Counted from the first letter of the stretch, positions 9,151 through 18,193 are shown. The stretch is DNA of 64,000 nt from SIAQ01 sp963767835 (GCA_963767835.1 CAVYFY010000008.1:1-64000); one strand, 5' to 3'. Numbers and translations are program-made. Notes: generated by a model from the sequence alone, not told the origin.

Positions 9151-9544
9151 AATTCTCAGTCTTGATTTCGGGAATCGCGGCGAAATCCTTGTCCGCCGTA
9201 AGCAGCGTGGTGTTCGCATGCCAAGCGAATGCTGCCAGGATCATGTCGGTCGTGGACAGCGCGCGACCGCGTTCCTTCGCGAGTTTGGCGACCGTGCCGT
9301 ATTGCTCGACGATGCGCCAATCCATGGACCAGACTCGCACTTCCTTCATTACGGTTTTGAGCGTTCGGCGGTAATGAGCCGGGTCGGCCGTGAAGATGAT
9401 GCCTTCTTCCAGTTCGCATAGAGCCGGCCAGCTGGTGGCCAAGCGGAAACCCTGCCGATGGGCCTCACGCAGCCGGTCGCGCAGCGGCGACACGACACGG
9501 ATGGCGGCGCTCAAGTGGTTGGTGTCGAGGAGGTACGCTCTCAT
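9143..9544 (-). CDS. vapC: PIN-domain toxin, VapC-like
   Basis: 133 residues with a PIN nuclease layout: LLDTNHLS (first Asp), ALCELEEGI (Glu), STTDMILAAFAW (Asp) and LTADKDF (last Asp). These acidic residues bind Mg2+ for RNA cleavage in VapC toxins. It overlaps its antitoxin gene by four bases (ATGA at 9541-9544). Its stop codon lies on the edge of a truncated hydrolase copy, which suggests the module arrived by insertion there. Confidence 0.85.
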   Translation of the reverse strand: MRAYLLDTNHLSAAIRVVSPLRDRLREAHRQGFRLATSWPALCELEEGIIFTADPAHYRRTLKTVMKEVRVWSMDWRIVEQYGTVAKLAKERGRALSTTDMILAAFAWHANTTLLTADKDFAAIPEIKTENWM

Positions 9545-9810
9545 CCAGCCGCTCCCATCCTCTTCTTTGCGAGTTCCTTTTCACGCCGGCACACGTCCTG
9601 AATTGCGGCCGCAAACCGAACATCGTCAGCCGGGTCGCCTTGGCACGCAATAGCTTCGACTTCATTCATCCATGCGTCGGTCGGGTGAGTGCCGTTTTGC
9701 TCGCCCGCGTCCGGCGATTTTTCCACGTCAACTTCCGTTCCGTCTCGCCAATCCGGCGGCAACGGATCGCGCGGCACCATCACCCCGTTTTTCACGATTG
9801 CTTTAATCAT
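9541..9810 (-). CDS. vapB: Antitoxin of the VapC-like toxin
   Basis: 89 residues starting MIKAIVKNGVMVPRDPLPPD, a small beta-rich N-terminus (IKAIVKNGVMVPRDPLP) reminiscent of the VapB/MraZ-like antitoxins of planctomycetes, followed by an acidic linker and a basic C-terminal helix (QDVCRREKELAKKRM). The first gene of the pair, it overlaps vapC by four bases. Antitoxin identity rests mostly on this arrangement. Confidence 0.7.
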   Translation of the reverse strand: MIKAIVKNGVMVPRDPLPPDWRDGTEVDVEKSPDAGEQNGTHPTDAWMNEVEAIACQGDPADDVRFAAAIQDVCRREKELAKKRMGAAG

Positions 9811-9906
9811 GCTCGCGTCTTCCTCGGGGTCATCGATGTGTCAGCCGACTACACATATTATCGCATGAATTCGGCATGCGGACAACGGAAATGCCCGCAA
9901 GTCTAT

Positions 9907-10369
9907 TCACCCCTCCCCCATGACCCCGCGCAGCAGCTTCATATCCTTCTCCTGCTGCTCCATCAACACATACAGCGGGTCCTTCTTCCACCGCGCTTCG
10001 CTCTGCGGCAACCAGTAGCGGAACGGGCTATTCTTGCGGCCGGTGCCGTCGGTGGCGATCAGGGACAGGGCGACGGCGCGGGTGAGCCAGCGCCACAAAG
10101 TCGTGGTGTCCGGCTTCGCGTAGTCGGCGGGCCAATCGTCGAGGATTCGTTGGCGCGTCAGCTTGTGCGTCGCGTCTTCGAGCACCATGCGCAACACGTC
10201 CCAATGGAGTTGGAAATCTTCGTCCTGCGCATCGGGCAGCCGCACGTAATCGGTGGCATCGGCGGTGCGCTCGAAGAGGAAATGGCGCGGCGTGTCGGCG
10301 TGGCGCGAGAGGGCGAAGAATCGGCGGGCGCGCGTTGTCGGGGATCATGATGGTGCTTGCCATATTCAT
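9907..10369 (-). CDS. Conserved hypothetical, possible winged-helix protein (one frame break)
   Basis: MNMASTIMIPDNAR at 10369 is followed, after a one-base break near 10333, by RRFFALSRHADTPRHFLFER, LPDAQDEDFQLHWDVLRMVL, and LWRWLTRAVALSLIATDGTG with RYWLPQSEARW near the end. Joined length is about 155 residues. The short helices plus the RRILDDWP-type and LWRWL.RA..LI..G.GR stretch resemble a winged-helix DNA-binding domain, but no named family was recognised. No ribosome-binding site is obvious. Confidence 0.45.
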
Positions 10370-10519
10370 TTCGCGACGCCGGGTGTCGTTGTATGCGTGA
10401 AACGCATCGGGGTAATCGATTGAAGAGAAAGAGGTTAGCGCTCGAAAATTCGTTTCATCGGCACCAAGGCATGCAAGCACTACGCGCCGAGCACGAATTG
10501 CGATGCCGATTGGCCCCAT

Positions 10520-12820
10520 TCATTTCGGCGCCGGCCAGTTCAAATGCCGGTGCAAGAACGCAAACGTCCCCCGCCCATGAATCTCATGCCCGCCGCTGAA
10601 GTATTCGATTTCGGTGCGATCCGCGATGCCGGCCTGGGCGTAGAAACGGCGGACCTTGGCGTATTCGAAGGCGACGTATTCGTCGAGGCCGACGCCGTCG
10701 GAATGGCCGCGCTCGACCATGAACGGCCGGGGGGCGATGAGGGCAGCCATCTCGGCGTAGTTGAAGGTGTTGCCGAGGTTGAATTCGTACATGTCGTATT
10801 CGCCGGTGAACATGTAGCTGCCGGCCCATTCGAGGTTGATGTTTTTCCAGATCCATTCGTTGAAATCGCCGGAGCAGATCGACAGGCAATAGCGCGTCAG
10901 GATGGCCGGGATGCGCATGGCCACCTTGCCGCCGTACGACAGGCCGTAAAAGGCGATACGCTGCGGATCGACGAAATCGAGCGTGACGAGCCAATCGAGG
11001 ATGCGCTCATGCTGGGCGACGATGAATGAATAGAGCGATAGGCCTAGCGGGTTGCCCTTGCGCACCAGTTCGCGGAACTGGTTCTTGAAGATGTACGGGT
11101 TCTGCGGGGCGAAGACGATGAAGCCGCGGTCGGCGAGCTGGGCGCCGAAGGAGTTGTAGTATTGCGTTTTGACCTTCGGATTGCACACGTCGGCCGGCCG
11201 GCCTTCGAGACCGTGCTGACAGACAACGACGGGCCGTTTCTCGCCAGGCTTGATACCATTGGGAATAAGAATAATACCGTAGCAGATGACGTCGTCGTTG
11301 AGATCGAGCACGACCTCGTAGCCCTTCCATTTCGGCGTGTCGTAAATGAGCCGGGTGCGCGGATTGAGCGGCGTCTTCGATTCGGGCAATTTGCCGATGA
11401 TTTCGTCATGGAACTGGGCCCGCAGCGGCTCCTGCGATTTTTGCAAGGCACCCAGGCTTGTCGTGTTCAGCTTCGACCAGACCGCGGCTTGCCGTTTGTC
11501 CTTTGACGGGCCGAGCTGATTCTGCGTGAAGGCGACGGCTTCATCGAATTGACGTCGCTGCCGAACTTGCGGATCGAAGCCAAGCCGCAGCTCCTTCGGC
11601 TCGGTGTCGCGCAGCTTGCGGGCTTCATTGCGTTTCCGGCTGTCGATGTCGATGGGCGGATCCATCAAGTCGGTGAACGGCTCAGCGTCTACGGTCACGT
11701 CGGTCTTGCCGGCGAAGGACGTGAGCTCGCGGAATCGCCGCAATTCATTCGCGACAGTCCTTGGACGGGCGAAATTCAACATGCCGGGGGCCGCGCCGCC
11801 GCCTTTCGTCGCCTTCGGTGGTCCCGTGATCGCCGGCTCCTTGCTGTATTCGACGTTCACGGTGCGCTGGTTGTTTGGCGCCCCGGCGAGCATCAGCAAC
11901 TCCGCGTCTCCGAATTCCTTTAGCAATCCGAAGACGTTGCGGTAGATCGGCTCCTTGTGCAGGTCGTTGCGGTTGTTGACGTAGCCGCTGATGTAGGTTT
12001 CCTTGATGCGTGGATCGAGGGCGGCACTGTAAAGCGCGATCAAGCCGCCTTCGCCGTAGCCCCAGACTTCAACCCGGTCGCTTACGCGACTCGGCCCGCC
12101 CTTCGCCAGCCAATCGACGGCGGCGAGCACCTTTTGCACCTCGTAGCCGATCACATGCCGGCCCATCTCGTATGCCATGCGATAGACGAATTCGCGGTGC
12201 GGCTGATTCGTGTATCGGCCCAGCCGCGCGCTGCCGGAGAAATCAGCCCGGCGATTGAGCAGCATCGGCACAATCACGCGATAGCCGTCCTCCGCGAGCC
12301 GGCGGGCATATTGCGATTCGCGCGGCACCCCTCGCGCGATGCCGACGAGCTGCTCCGGCGTCCAGTCAGCGTCGGGGATCGCCACCGCGCACCCCTTCAC
12401 CTTGTCGGTCGGCTCCAGCAGCAGTCCCTCGCCGTTAACGCCGGGCAGAACCGACCAGCGCACCGCATAGATCTTGTAATATTTGGCATCGGCGACCAGC
12501 GATCCTTGCTCCACCGTGGCGATCTTCATCATCACCACCGGCACGCGCTCGTCGATGACGCCGATCATCTTGCGAAAGCGGGCGCGATTGCGCTCGACCG
12601 ATTGGTCGAAGGCTTGCACGGAGGTGAACTCGGGCTTCCAATATCTGTCGCGGTCCTTGGCCGCCTGCTCGGTCGCCTTGGTGAGAAAGCGGTCGATGCC
12701 TTCGACCATGACCCTGGCGAAATCTTCCTTGCCTTCGAGCAATTTGGTGCCCGGCAAGGCCTGAGCGGCGGCGGTGATCGGAAGAAGCAAACCGCAAAAG
12801 ACGGCAAAAAGGAATCGCAT
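10520..12820 (-). CDS. Secreted double-domain alpha/beta hydrolase
   Basis: 766 residues with a Sec signal (MRFLFAVFCGLLLPITAAAQ). It contains two alpha/beta-hydrolase-like domains. In the first (about residues 130-300) the nucleophile elbow reads GYGEGG, with Gly where Ser is expected, so it is probably not catalytic. In the second (about 500-766) the elbow is intact (FYGLSYGG) and is preceded by VVVCQHGLEGRP and followed by the His region GGHEIHG. The second domain resembles dienelactone hydrolase/acetyl-xylan-esterase types; substrate unknown. It is transcribed away from parA. A truncated copy of its 3' end lies at 8950. Confidence 0.75.
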   Translation of the reverse strand: MRFLFAVFCGLLLPITAAAQALPGTKLLEGKEDFARVMVEGIDRFLTKATEQAAKDRDRYWKPEFTSVQAFDQSVERNRARFRKMIGVIDERVPVVMMKIATVEQGSLVADAKYYKIYAVRWSVLPGVNGEGLLLEPTDKVKGCAVAIPDADWTPEQLVGIARGVPRESQYARRLAEDGYRVIVPMLLNRRADFSGSARLGRYTNQPHREFVYRMAYEMGRHVIGYEVQKVLAAVDWLAKGGPSRVSDRVEVWGYGEGGLIALYSAALDPRIKETYISGYVNNRNDLHKEPIYRNVFGLLKEFGDAELLMLAGAPNNQRTVNVEYSKEPAITGPPKATKGGGAAPGMLNFARPRTVANELRRFRELTSFAGKTDVTVDAEPFTDLMDPPIDIDSRKRNEARKLRDTEPKELRLGFDPQVRQRRQFDEAVAFTQNQLGPSKDKRQAAVWSKLNTTSLGALQKSQEPLRAQFHDEIIGKLPESKTPLNPRTRLIYDTPKWKGYEVVLDLNDDVICYGIILIPNGIKPGEKRPVVVCQHGLEGRPADVCNPKVKTQYYNSFGAQLADRGFIVFAPQNPYIFKNQFRELVRKGNPLGLSLYSFIVAQHERILDWLVTLDFVDPQRIAFYGLSYGGKVAMRIPAILTRYCLSICSGDFNEWIWKNINLEWAGSYMFTGEYDMYEFNLGNTFNYAEMAALIAPRPFMVERGHSDGVGLDEYVAFEYAKVRRFYAQAGIADRTEIEYFSGGHEIHGRGTFAFLHRHLNWPAPK

Positions 12821-12946
12821 GGCTGGCCCCCGAAAATCTTGCGAATGCGCTGAATATACCGCGGGAAAGCAAAAAGTGCAAATCGGGGTTTCGCCAATTC
12901 GCCCGCCGATTTATAATGCGGCGAACATTGTCCCCAAGGAGTTCCC

Positions 12947-13822
12947 ATGCGACGGATCGCAGTCCTCAACCAAAAAGGGGGCGTCGGCAAAACGACGACC
13001 TCCGTCAATCTCGGCGCCGCTCTCGCTCGGGCCGGCAAACGCGTCTGCATTCTCGACATGGACCCGCAGGCCCATGCTTCCACGCACCTTGGCATCGAGC
13101 CCGACGGCCAATCGCCGTCCATGTACGAAGTGCTGATCGACAACAAGCCGCTTGCCGACGTGCGCCGCCAGGCCGACGACAACTTGTGGGTCGTCGGCTC
13201 CGACATCAATCTCGCCGCCGCGGAGGTCGAGCTGGCCGGCGTTGTGGGCCGTGAGGTGATCCTGCGCGATTTGCTGCAAGCGGATTCCCTCACCCCCGAC
13301 CCCTCTCCCGAAGGGCGAGGGGAGAATTTCGATTTCGTGCTGATGGATTGCGCCCCGTCGCTCGGCGTCTTGACGCTCAACGCCCTGTGCGCCGCCGACG
13401 AGGTGTTCATCCCATTGCAGCCGCACTTTCTCGCCCTGCATGGCTTGAGCAAATTGCTGGAAACGACGGCACTCGTCAGCAAGCGCATCAACCCGCGCCT
13501 GCGCGTCAGCGGCGTCGTCCTGTGCATGTGCGAGGCAAACACCAGGCTCGCCCAGGAAGTCGAGCGCGATCTGGGGGCGTTCCTGGAGAATAGCCGTGGC
13601 AGCAGTACGCCCTGGAGTCAGGCTCACGTCTTCAATTCGCGCATCCGCCGCAATATCAAGCTCGCGGAAGCCCCCAGCTTCGGCAAATCGATCTTCGGCT
13701 ACGCACCGACCTGCCACGGGGCGGAAGATTATCTTGCGCTGGCGATGGAGGTGCTCGGCGAGGTGATGCCGAAGGTGGTGGCGGCGAAGGTGAAAGTCGC
13801 GTCCGAGCAACCCGTGATGTAG
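12947..13822 (+). CDS. parA: ParA/Soj-family ATPase carrying a translated repeat insertion
   Basis: Deviant Walker A NQKGGVGKTTTSVNLGAALA at the N-terminus, Walker A' ILDMDPQAHAS, Walker B FVLMDCAPSLG and the later switch stretch ADEVFIPLQPHFLALHGLSK identify a chromosome/plasmid-partition type ATPase. It has 291 residues against ~255 for standard Soj. The extra residues include SLTPDPSPEGRGEN, about 14 residues just before the Walker B strand, encoded by a palindromic dispersed repeat. No parB or parS-like cluster lies next to it, so partitioning is inferred from family only. CAAGGAG stands upstream of the ATG. Confidence 0.88.
   Translation: MRRIAVLNQKGGVGKTTTSVNLGAALARAGKRVCILDMDPQAHASTHLGIEPDGQSPSMYEVLIDNKPLADVRRQADDNLWVVGSDINLAAAEVELAGVVGREVILRDLLQADSLTPDPSPEGRGENFDFVLMDCAPSLGVLTLNALCAADEVFIPLQPHFLALHGLSKLLETTALVSKRINPRLRVSGVVLCMCEANTRLAQEVERDLGAFLENSRGSSTPWSQAHVFNSRIRRNIKLAEAPSFGKSIFGYAPTCHGAEDYLALAMEVLGEVMPKVVAAKVKVASEQPVM
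13287..13325. repeat. Palindromic CCCTCTCCC-type element inside parA
   Basis: CCCCTCTCCC GAAGGGC GAGGGG with a C-rich left flank, lying in frame between the segments for RDLLQAD and FDFVLMDC of ParA. It belongs to the same family as the copies at 7583 and 45748. Confidence 0.7.
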
Positions 13823-13831
13823 TGCAAGAGT

Positions 13832-13915
13832 GAAGCTCGCTCGGCAGTTCGCGCAAGGCGTCCCGCGAATTCGCAGGATTCGGTGCGCGAAACCGCCGAG
13901 CGAGCTTGCCTTTGC
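13832..13915. repeat. Palindromic REP-like element / possible terminator between parA and purM
   Basis: Left arm AAGCTCGCTCGGCAGTTCGC and right arm with reverse complement AAGCTCGCTCGGCGGTTTCG, separated by about 35 bases. It fills the gap between two convergent genes and could stop transcription from both. It is related to the CGCTTGCGG-type elements elsewhere in the window. Confidence 0.6.
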
Positions 13916-13925
13916 AACAGGCGAA

Positions 13926-14999
13926 TTACACCCATTCCACATCCGATTCGCCGTCGCGCACCTCGCCGATGACATACGTCGGCACGCCATGCTCGTCGTT
14001 CAGCCGGCGTTGGATGCTGTCGGCGAAATAGGGGCTAACGATCATCACGAAGCCGATGCCGATGTTGAAGACCTTATCCATTTCGGGTTGTTCGATATCG
14101 CCTAGCTTTTGCAGCCAGCCGAAGACGGGCGGAATCGGCCAGCTGCCGCGCTTGAGGAAAACGCGCTTGCCCGGCGGCAGGACGCGCGGCACGTTGCCGG
14201 GCAGGCCTTCGCCGGTGATGTGGGCCAGGCCGCGCACCACGCGCTTCTTGATCGGGTAATGCTCAAGGATGTTTTTTACCGCCCGTACGTAGATGCGCGT
14301 CGGCTCAAGCAATTCCTCGCCGACCGTGCGGCCTAGCTCCGGCACGTGATCGCTGACTTTCAAGCCGGCGTGCTCGAAGACGATCTTGCGGGCCAGGCTG
14401 TAGCCGTTCGAGTGCAGGCCGGTGCTGGCGAGGCCGAGGACGACATCGCCGGCTTGGATCGCCCGGCCGTCGATGATGTATTCGCGCTCGACGACGCCGA
14501 CGCAGAAGCCGGCGAGATCGTAATCGCCCGGCTGATAGAAATCGGGAAGGATCGCGGTCTCGCCGCCGACGAGGGCGCATTCGGCGTCAATGCAGCCGGC
14601 GCTGATTCCCTTGATAAGCTGCTGGATTAGCGGCGGGTCGTCCTTCGGCAACGCGACATAATCGAGGAACAGGAGCGGTTCGCCGCCGGTGCAAAGGCAA
14701 TCGTTGACCGACATGGCGACGAGGTCGATGCCGACGGTGTCGTGCTTGCTCATCAGGCCGGCGATCTTGAGTTTGGTGCCGACGCCGTCGTTGCAAGCGA
14801 CGAGAACGGGATGGCGATAATTCTTGGCGAAGAGCCGGGAATTGTAATCGAGGCTAAAGAGGGCCGCGAACCCGCCGAAGCCGTCCAGAACGCGCGGCGT
14901 GTGAGTGCGCTTGATGAATGGGATCATGCCGGCGAGCGACTGCTCATAGAGCGCGATGTCCACGCCGGCGGATTGATAGGTGAGGTTCTTTTTCGCCAT
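13926..14999 (-). CDS. purM: Phosphoribosylformylglycinamidine cyclo-ligase (AIR synthetase)
   Basis: 357 residues, the usual PurM length. It opens with LTYQSAGVDIALYE and has the family's ATP/FGAM-binding stretches HPVLVACNDGVGTKLKIA, GIDLVAMSVNDCL, ALVGGETAILPDFYQPGDYD, and GLASTGLHSNGYSL. The later HITGEGLPGNVPRVLP is also typical. It catalyses the ATP-dependent ring closure of FGAM to AIR in purine synthesis, as a cytosolic dimer. It stands alone, convergent with parA. The C-terminal end DGESDVEWV is intact. Confidence 0.95.
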   Translation of the reverse strand: MAKKNLTYQSAGVDIALYEQSLAGMIPFIKRTHTPRVLDGFGGFAALFSLDYNSRLFAKNYRHPVLVACNDGVGTKLKIAGLMSKHDTVGIDLVAMSVNDCLCTGGEPLLFLDYVALPKDDPPLIQQLIKGISAGCIDAECALVGGETAILPDFYQPGDYDLAGFCVGVVEREYIIDGRAIQAGDVVLGLASTGLHSNGYSLARKIVFEHAGLKVSDHVPELGRTVGEELLEPTRIYVRAVKNILEHYPIKKRVVRGLAHITGEGLPGNVPRVLPPGKRVFLKRGSWPIPPVFGWLQKLGDIEQPEMDKVFNIGIGFVMIVSPYFADSIQRRLNDEHGVPTYVIGEVRDGESDVEWV

Positions 15000-15055
15000 G
15001 CGGAAATCTTATGATGCGCATGAGTCGAGGGACATGGTGCGCGGCGACGTGAGCA

Positions 15056-15427
15056 CTAAGCCGCAAGCGGCGTGTGGGACGCTTCCTCAACGGGCTGTTC
15101 GAGCAGATACCAGACGTCGGTCCCCAGCGCACCGAGAATCAGGGCCAGGGAGCTGGTCATGATCTGGCGGCGCGTCAACTCTTCCCAGTCCAGGCAAAGG
15201 CGATTCCACAGGACTCGCACCTGATATGTATTGTCAGCGACGCGATGAATCGTCACCCCGAATCGCTGCGGCGCTGGGCCCTTGAGCATTAGGTTCTCGG
15301 GCAAATGCCAGATGCGCTCGAAGGCGCCGGCCGAGTCTGGGTCCCAGCGCAACTCCATCGCCGGCAGCGGCGCTTCGAAGCTCTGCTCGAAAAAGCAACG
15401 TACGATCTCAGGTTTCGGCAAGTCCAT
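15056..15427 (-). CDS. Hypothetical protein, coupled to the gene upstream
   Basis: 123 residues, MDLPKPEIVRCFFEQSFEAP through the mostly hydrophobic segment IMTSSLALILGALGTDVWYL near the C-terminus, which could be a membrane helix or a buried helix. The ATG at 15427 lies one base after the TGA of the preceding gene (TGACATG), so the two are probably translated together. No family recognised. Confidence 0.55.
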   Translation of the reverse strand: MDLPKPEIVRCFFEQSFEAPLPAMELRWDPDSAGAFERIWHLPENLMLKGPAPQRFGVTIHRVADNTYQVRVLWNRLCLDWEELTRRQIMTSSLALILGALGTDVWYLLEQPVEEASHTPLAA

Positions 15428-15428
15428 G

Positions 15429-16157
15429 TCAGTTCCCCGCTTTCTTCGCAGGATCGCCTTCCGGCCGGAATAAGATTTCAATGCGATCGGGGTGGCGCTC
15501 GAGATAGCAGCTCAGGGCGGAAAAGAAAAGGTTGAGTTGGCTCAAGCCCTGCTCGGCAAGTTTCGGCGCCGAATGCCCCATCATCTTGGTCACGGTGGCA
15601 GCGGCCTTGCTGTCGGTGTGAATCACCACTTCCGCGTGATGCCGCACCACGATCGTGCCGTCGGGCGTTTTTCCATCCGTATGGTGCAAGATGATCAATG
15701 CCTTGACCGGAACGAGCGGCAGCACGGCGCTCGGCTTCACCTTGCCCTCCGCGAACCAGATGCGCACATTGGCGGATTGATGGATGACCTCCCAGCCGAT
15801 GTCAGTGCCGGTGTCGTCGGTGTAGCCGAATTTCCCCGGCCCGCGGCGGTTGATGGAAACGCACTTGGCCCCCAGGCGACGCCAGGCCGCGACGGCCCGC
15901 TCCGGATTGTCGAGCAGCCAGTAATATTGCTCGGGCACGCAGGCGAAGGTTTCGGTAGGGCCTCGGGCGGCAACGGTTGGCCGGTCCATGAGCTGCTTGA
16001 CGATGGCGGTCGCATGGTCGTCGAGCTCCTCCCAAGGAATCGAAACCGTCTGGGCCGGATCGGGCTTCTTCAGGAGTTGTGCGGCGCTGGCCCCGTCGGC
16101 GCAAGCTGCACGAACCAGGCAAAGCACGCAAACCGCGCCAACGAACAGGCGTACCAT
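15429..16157 (-). CDS. Secreted protein of unknown function
   Basis: 242 residues. The start at 16157 has GAGGTGA close upstream and gives a Sec signal MVRLFVGAVCVLCLVRAACA; an upstream in-frame ATG would bury this signal. The mature part contains IPWEELDDHATAIVKQLMDR, TETFACVPEQYYWLLDNPER, and a C-terminal DRIEILFRPEGDP. The Trp/Tyr-rich core (RRLGAKCVSINRRG, GYTDDTGTDIGWEV) looks like a compact extracytoplasmic domain. No family recognised. It forms a two-gene unit with the next gene. Confidence 0.6.
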   Translation of the reverse strand: MVRLFVGAVCVLCLVRAACADGASAAQLLKKPDPAQTVSIPWEELDDHATAIVKQLMDRPTVAARGPTETFACVPEQYYWLLDNPERAVAAWRRLGAKCVSINRRGPGKFGYTDDTGTDIGWEVIHQSANVRIWFAEGKVKPSAVLPLVPVKALIILHHTDGKTPDGTIVVRHHAEVVIHTDSKAAATVTKMMGHSAPKLAEQGLSQLNLFFSALSCYLERHPDRIEILFRPEGDPAKKAGN

Positions 16158-16370
16158 GCGCTCACCTCGAGGCAAGAGAGGATGACTCTTCCCTCTTTTC
16201 ATCGAATGCCTGTCGCATCGAGCATGAACGATTATTATTCTCTCAAGTTGGTTGGCCTTGCCCGAATCATCGAGATTTGCCTATAGTCCGCGACAAGGTT
16301 TTCGTTGGCGTTCGGTGGCACGCGCGAACGCTCAACGGGCCCGGAAACTCCAATGTGCCGGACAAATATC

Positions 16371-17528
16371 ATGAAGGCGATTCTCAAGAGCAAAAAAACA
16401 TGGACGGCCATCGCGCTACTCGCCGGCCTGAGCGCACTCGGCGTCTGGCAGCACAAGCCGATCCTGGCATGGTACTACGTTCGGCAGCTCGGCGGCGCTT
16501 ACCCGGAGACACGCGATGCGTGGGCCAGGAAGGTAGCGGCGCTGGAAGACGTTGCGGTGCCGCGCTTGCTGGAAGGTTTGCGCGATCAGGATGCGATGGT
16601 CTGCGCGAACATGCAGTATCCGCTTTTTTTGATGGCGAAAAAGTGGGGGTTGGACGATCCGCGTGCGCTCGATTTGCTGGACCAGGTGCGGGGGCGGTTT
16701 CATGATTTCAGCCCGGCCGGGCAGGAGAAGGTGCTGCTGATGGTGACGAGCTTGATGCACCGGGAGCGCCGCGCGGAAGGCGGGGTGGAGATGCAAGACG
16801 AGCCGCCCCGCCCGTTGCCGCCGCACTTGACGACGGTAGTCGGCACGATGATGATCGAAGCGGAAAAACAAGAGGAATTGCGTGGCGTGGCCTTGTTGCT
16901 GGCGGCGGAGTTGATTGACTGCGTGCAGCCGGGGCAGTGGACCGATGTGGGGGCGGAGATGGCGGAGCGTGGCCTTCGGCATTCGGCGCCGGGCGCGCGC
17001 GTTGCCGCGCTGCAGCTACTGGGGCGCGGACCAATGCGCAAGAACAAGGAAGTGATCGAGAAGGCGCTGCCGCTGTTGCACGATCCGGAACCGACGGTGC
17101 GCAAGGCGGCACTGGTGGCGTTTGCGCCGGAAGCCGATTTGGCGCGCGACGACATTTTCCTGCCGCTATTGCACGATGCCGACGACGAGGTGCAATTCTG
17201 GTGCGAGACGGTGCTGCGCAAACGGGGCCGGTCCGATGACGACATCAAGATTGCCCGCCTGATCAGCCACAAGGACGCCGCCATGCGAATTCGCGTGCCG
17301 AACTTGTTGCAGGGCATGCCCGATTTGAATCTGGCGTCGTGGCTGACGCAACTAAGCCAGGACCCTTCGCCGGCCGTGCGCACCGCCGCGATCCGCGCCG
17401 TCGGGGATCATCCGCACGTCAATCTGACCGAGCGCTTGCGAGAAATGGCCGAACGCGATCCGAGCCCGGCGGTGCGCGAAAACGCCACCTTCTATCTCCG
17501 CCAACGCGCAAAGAATATAATCGAATAA
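16371..17528 (+). CDS. Membrane-anchored HEAT-repeat protein
   Basis: 385 residues. An N-terminal helix (WTAIALLAGLSALGVW) probably anchors it. The rest is helical, with HEAT-like repeats in the C-terminal two thirds: LPLLHDPEPTVRKAALVAFA, LPLLHDADDEVQFWCETVLR, LISHKDAAMRIRVPNLLQ, LSQDPSPAVRTAAIRAVG, and MAERDPSPAVRENATFYL. Such repeats serve as protein-binding scaffolds. The stop TAA overlaps the next ATG (TAATG), so pxpB is translationally coupled. The start at 16371 is chosen for the Lys-rich leader before the helix. Confidence 0.75.
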   Translation: MKAILKSKKTWTAIALLAGLSALGVWQHKPILAWYYVRQLGGAYPETRDAWARKVAALEDVAVPRLLEGLRDQDAMVCANMQYPLFLMAKKWGLDDPRALDLLDQVRGRFHDFSPAGQEKVLLMVTSLMHRERRAEGGVEMQDEPPRPLPPHLTTVVGTMMIEAEKQEELRGVALLLAAELIDCVQPGQWTDVGAEMAERGLRHSAPGARVAALQLLGRGPMRKNKEVIEKALPLLHDPEPTVRKAALVAFAPEADLARDDIFLPLLHDADDEVQFWCETVLRKRGRSDDDIKIARLISHKDAAMRIRVPNLLQGMPDLNLASWLTQLSQDPSPAVRTAAIRAVGDHPHVNLTERLREMAERDPSPAVRENATFYLRQRAKNIIE

Positions 17529-18193
17529 TGCGTCTCGAAGCGCTCGGCGATCAGGCGGTGCTGGCCTACTGCGACGACGAACAATCCGCGACCTTGCTGG
17601 CTGCGCAGGTTCGCCGCGCGTCGCCCGGTTGGTGCGTGGATGTGGTGCAGGCGTATGTCAGTGTCGCCGTTTTTTACGATGTCCAGGCCGTTGGTTTCGA
17701 CCAAGTCGCCGACTGGCTTGCGTCGCTTCCCATGGATGCTGCGGGACCGGCGCTCGGTTACTGCCACGTGATTCCCTGCTGCTACGAATTCGGTCTCGAC
17801 TTTGACACGATCCAGAAGCAAACGGGCCTGAGCCGCGAAGCCGTCAGTCGGCTGCACAGCGGCACGATCTACACCGTTTACGCGATCGGCTTCTGCCCGG
17901 GCTTTCCGTACCTGGGTTACCTGCCTCCTGAGTTGAACGGCGTGCCGCGTCTGGCGACTCCCCGGCTGCGCGTCGAGCCCGGCAGTGTCGGCTTGACCGG
18001 CAGGCAAACCGGCGTCTATACCGAGGCACGGCCGGGCGGCTGGAACATCATCGGCCGAACGCCGTTGGTGCTGGTGGATGTCAAGGATGGGTATTTTCCG
18101 CTGCGCACCGGCGATCGCGTGCAATTTCGCCGAATCGGCGAGCGAGAGTTTGGCGAATTGAATGGCAGACGGCTTCCCGGTGTCCGTGTTTAG
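17528..18193 (+). CDS. pxpB: 5-oxoprolinase subunit PxpB (KipI/allophanate hydrolase subunit 1 family)
   Basis: 221 residues with the family core: LGDQAVLAYCDD at the N-terminus, HVIPCCYEFGLDFDTI, then VYAIGFCPGFPYLGYLPPEL, PRLATPRLRVEPGSVGLTG, TGVYTEARPGGWNIIGRTP and a C-terminal FPLRTGDRVQF. PxpB works with PxpA and PxpC to hydrolyse 5-oxoproline, but neither partner is adjacent here. Instead it is coupled to a HEAT protein, so the partners must be elsewhere or the role differs. The stop codon lies inside a perfect 36-base palindrome. Confidence 0.88.
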   Translation: MRLEALGDQAVLAYCDDEQSATLLAAQVRRASPGWCVDVVQAYVSVAVFYDVQAVGFDQVADWLASLPMDAAGPALGYCHVIPCCYEFGLDFDTIQKQTGLSREAVSRLHSGTIYTVYAIGFCPGFPYLGYLPPELNGVPRLATPRLRVEPGSVGLTGRQTGVYTEARPGGWNIIGRTPLVLVDVKDGYFPLRTGDRVQFRRIGEREFGELNGRRLPGVRV

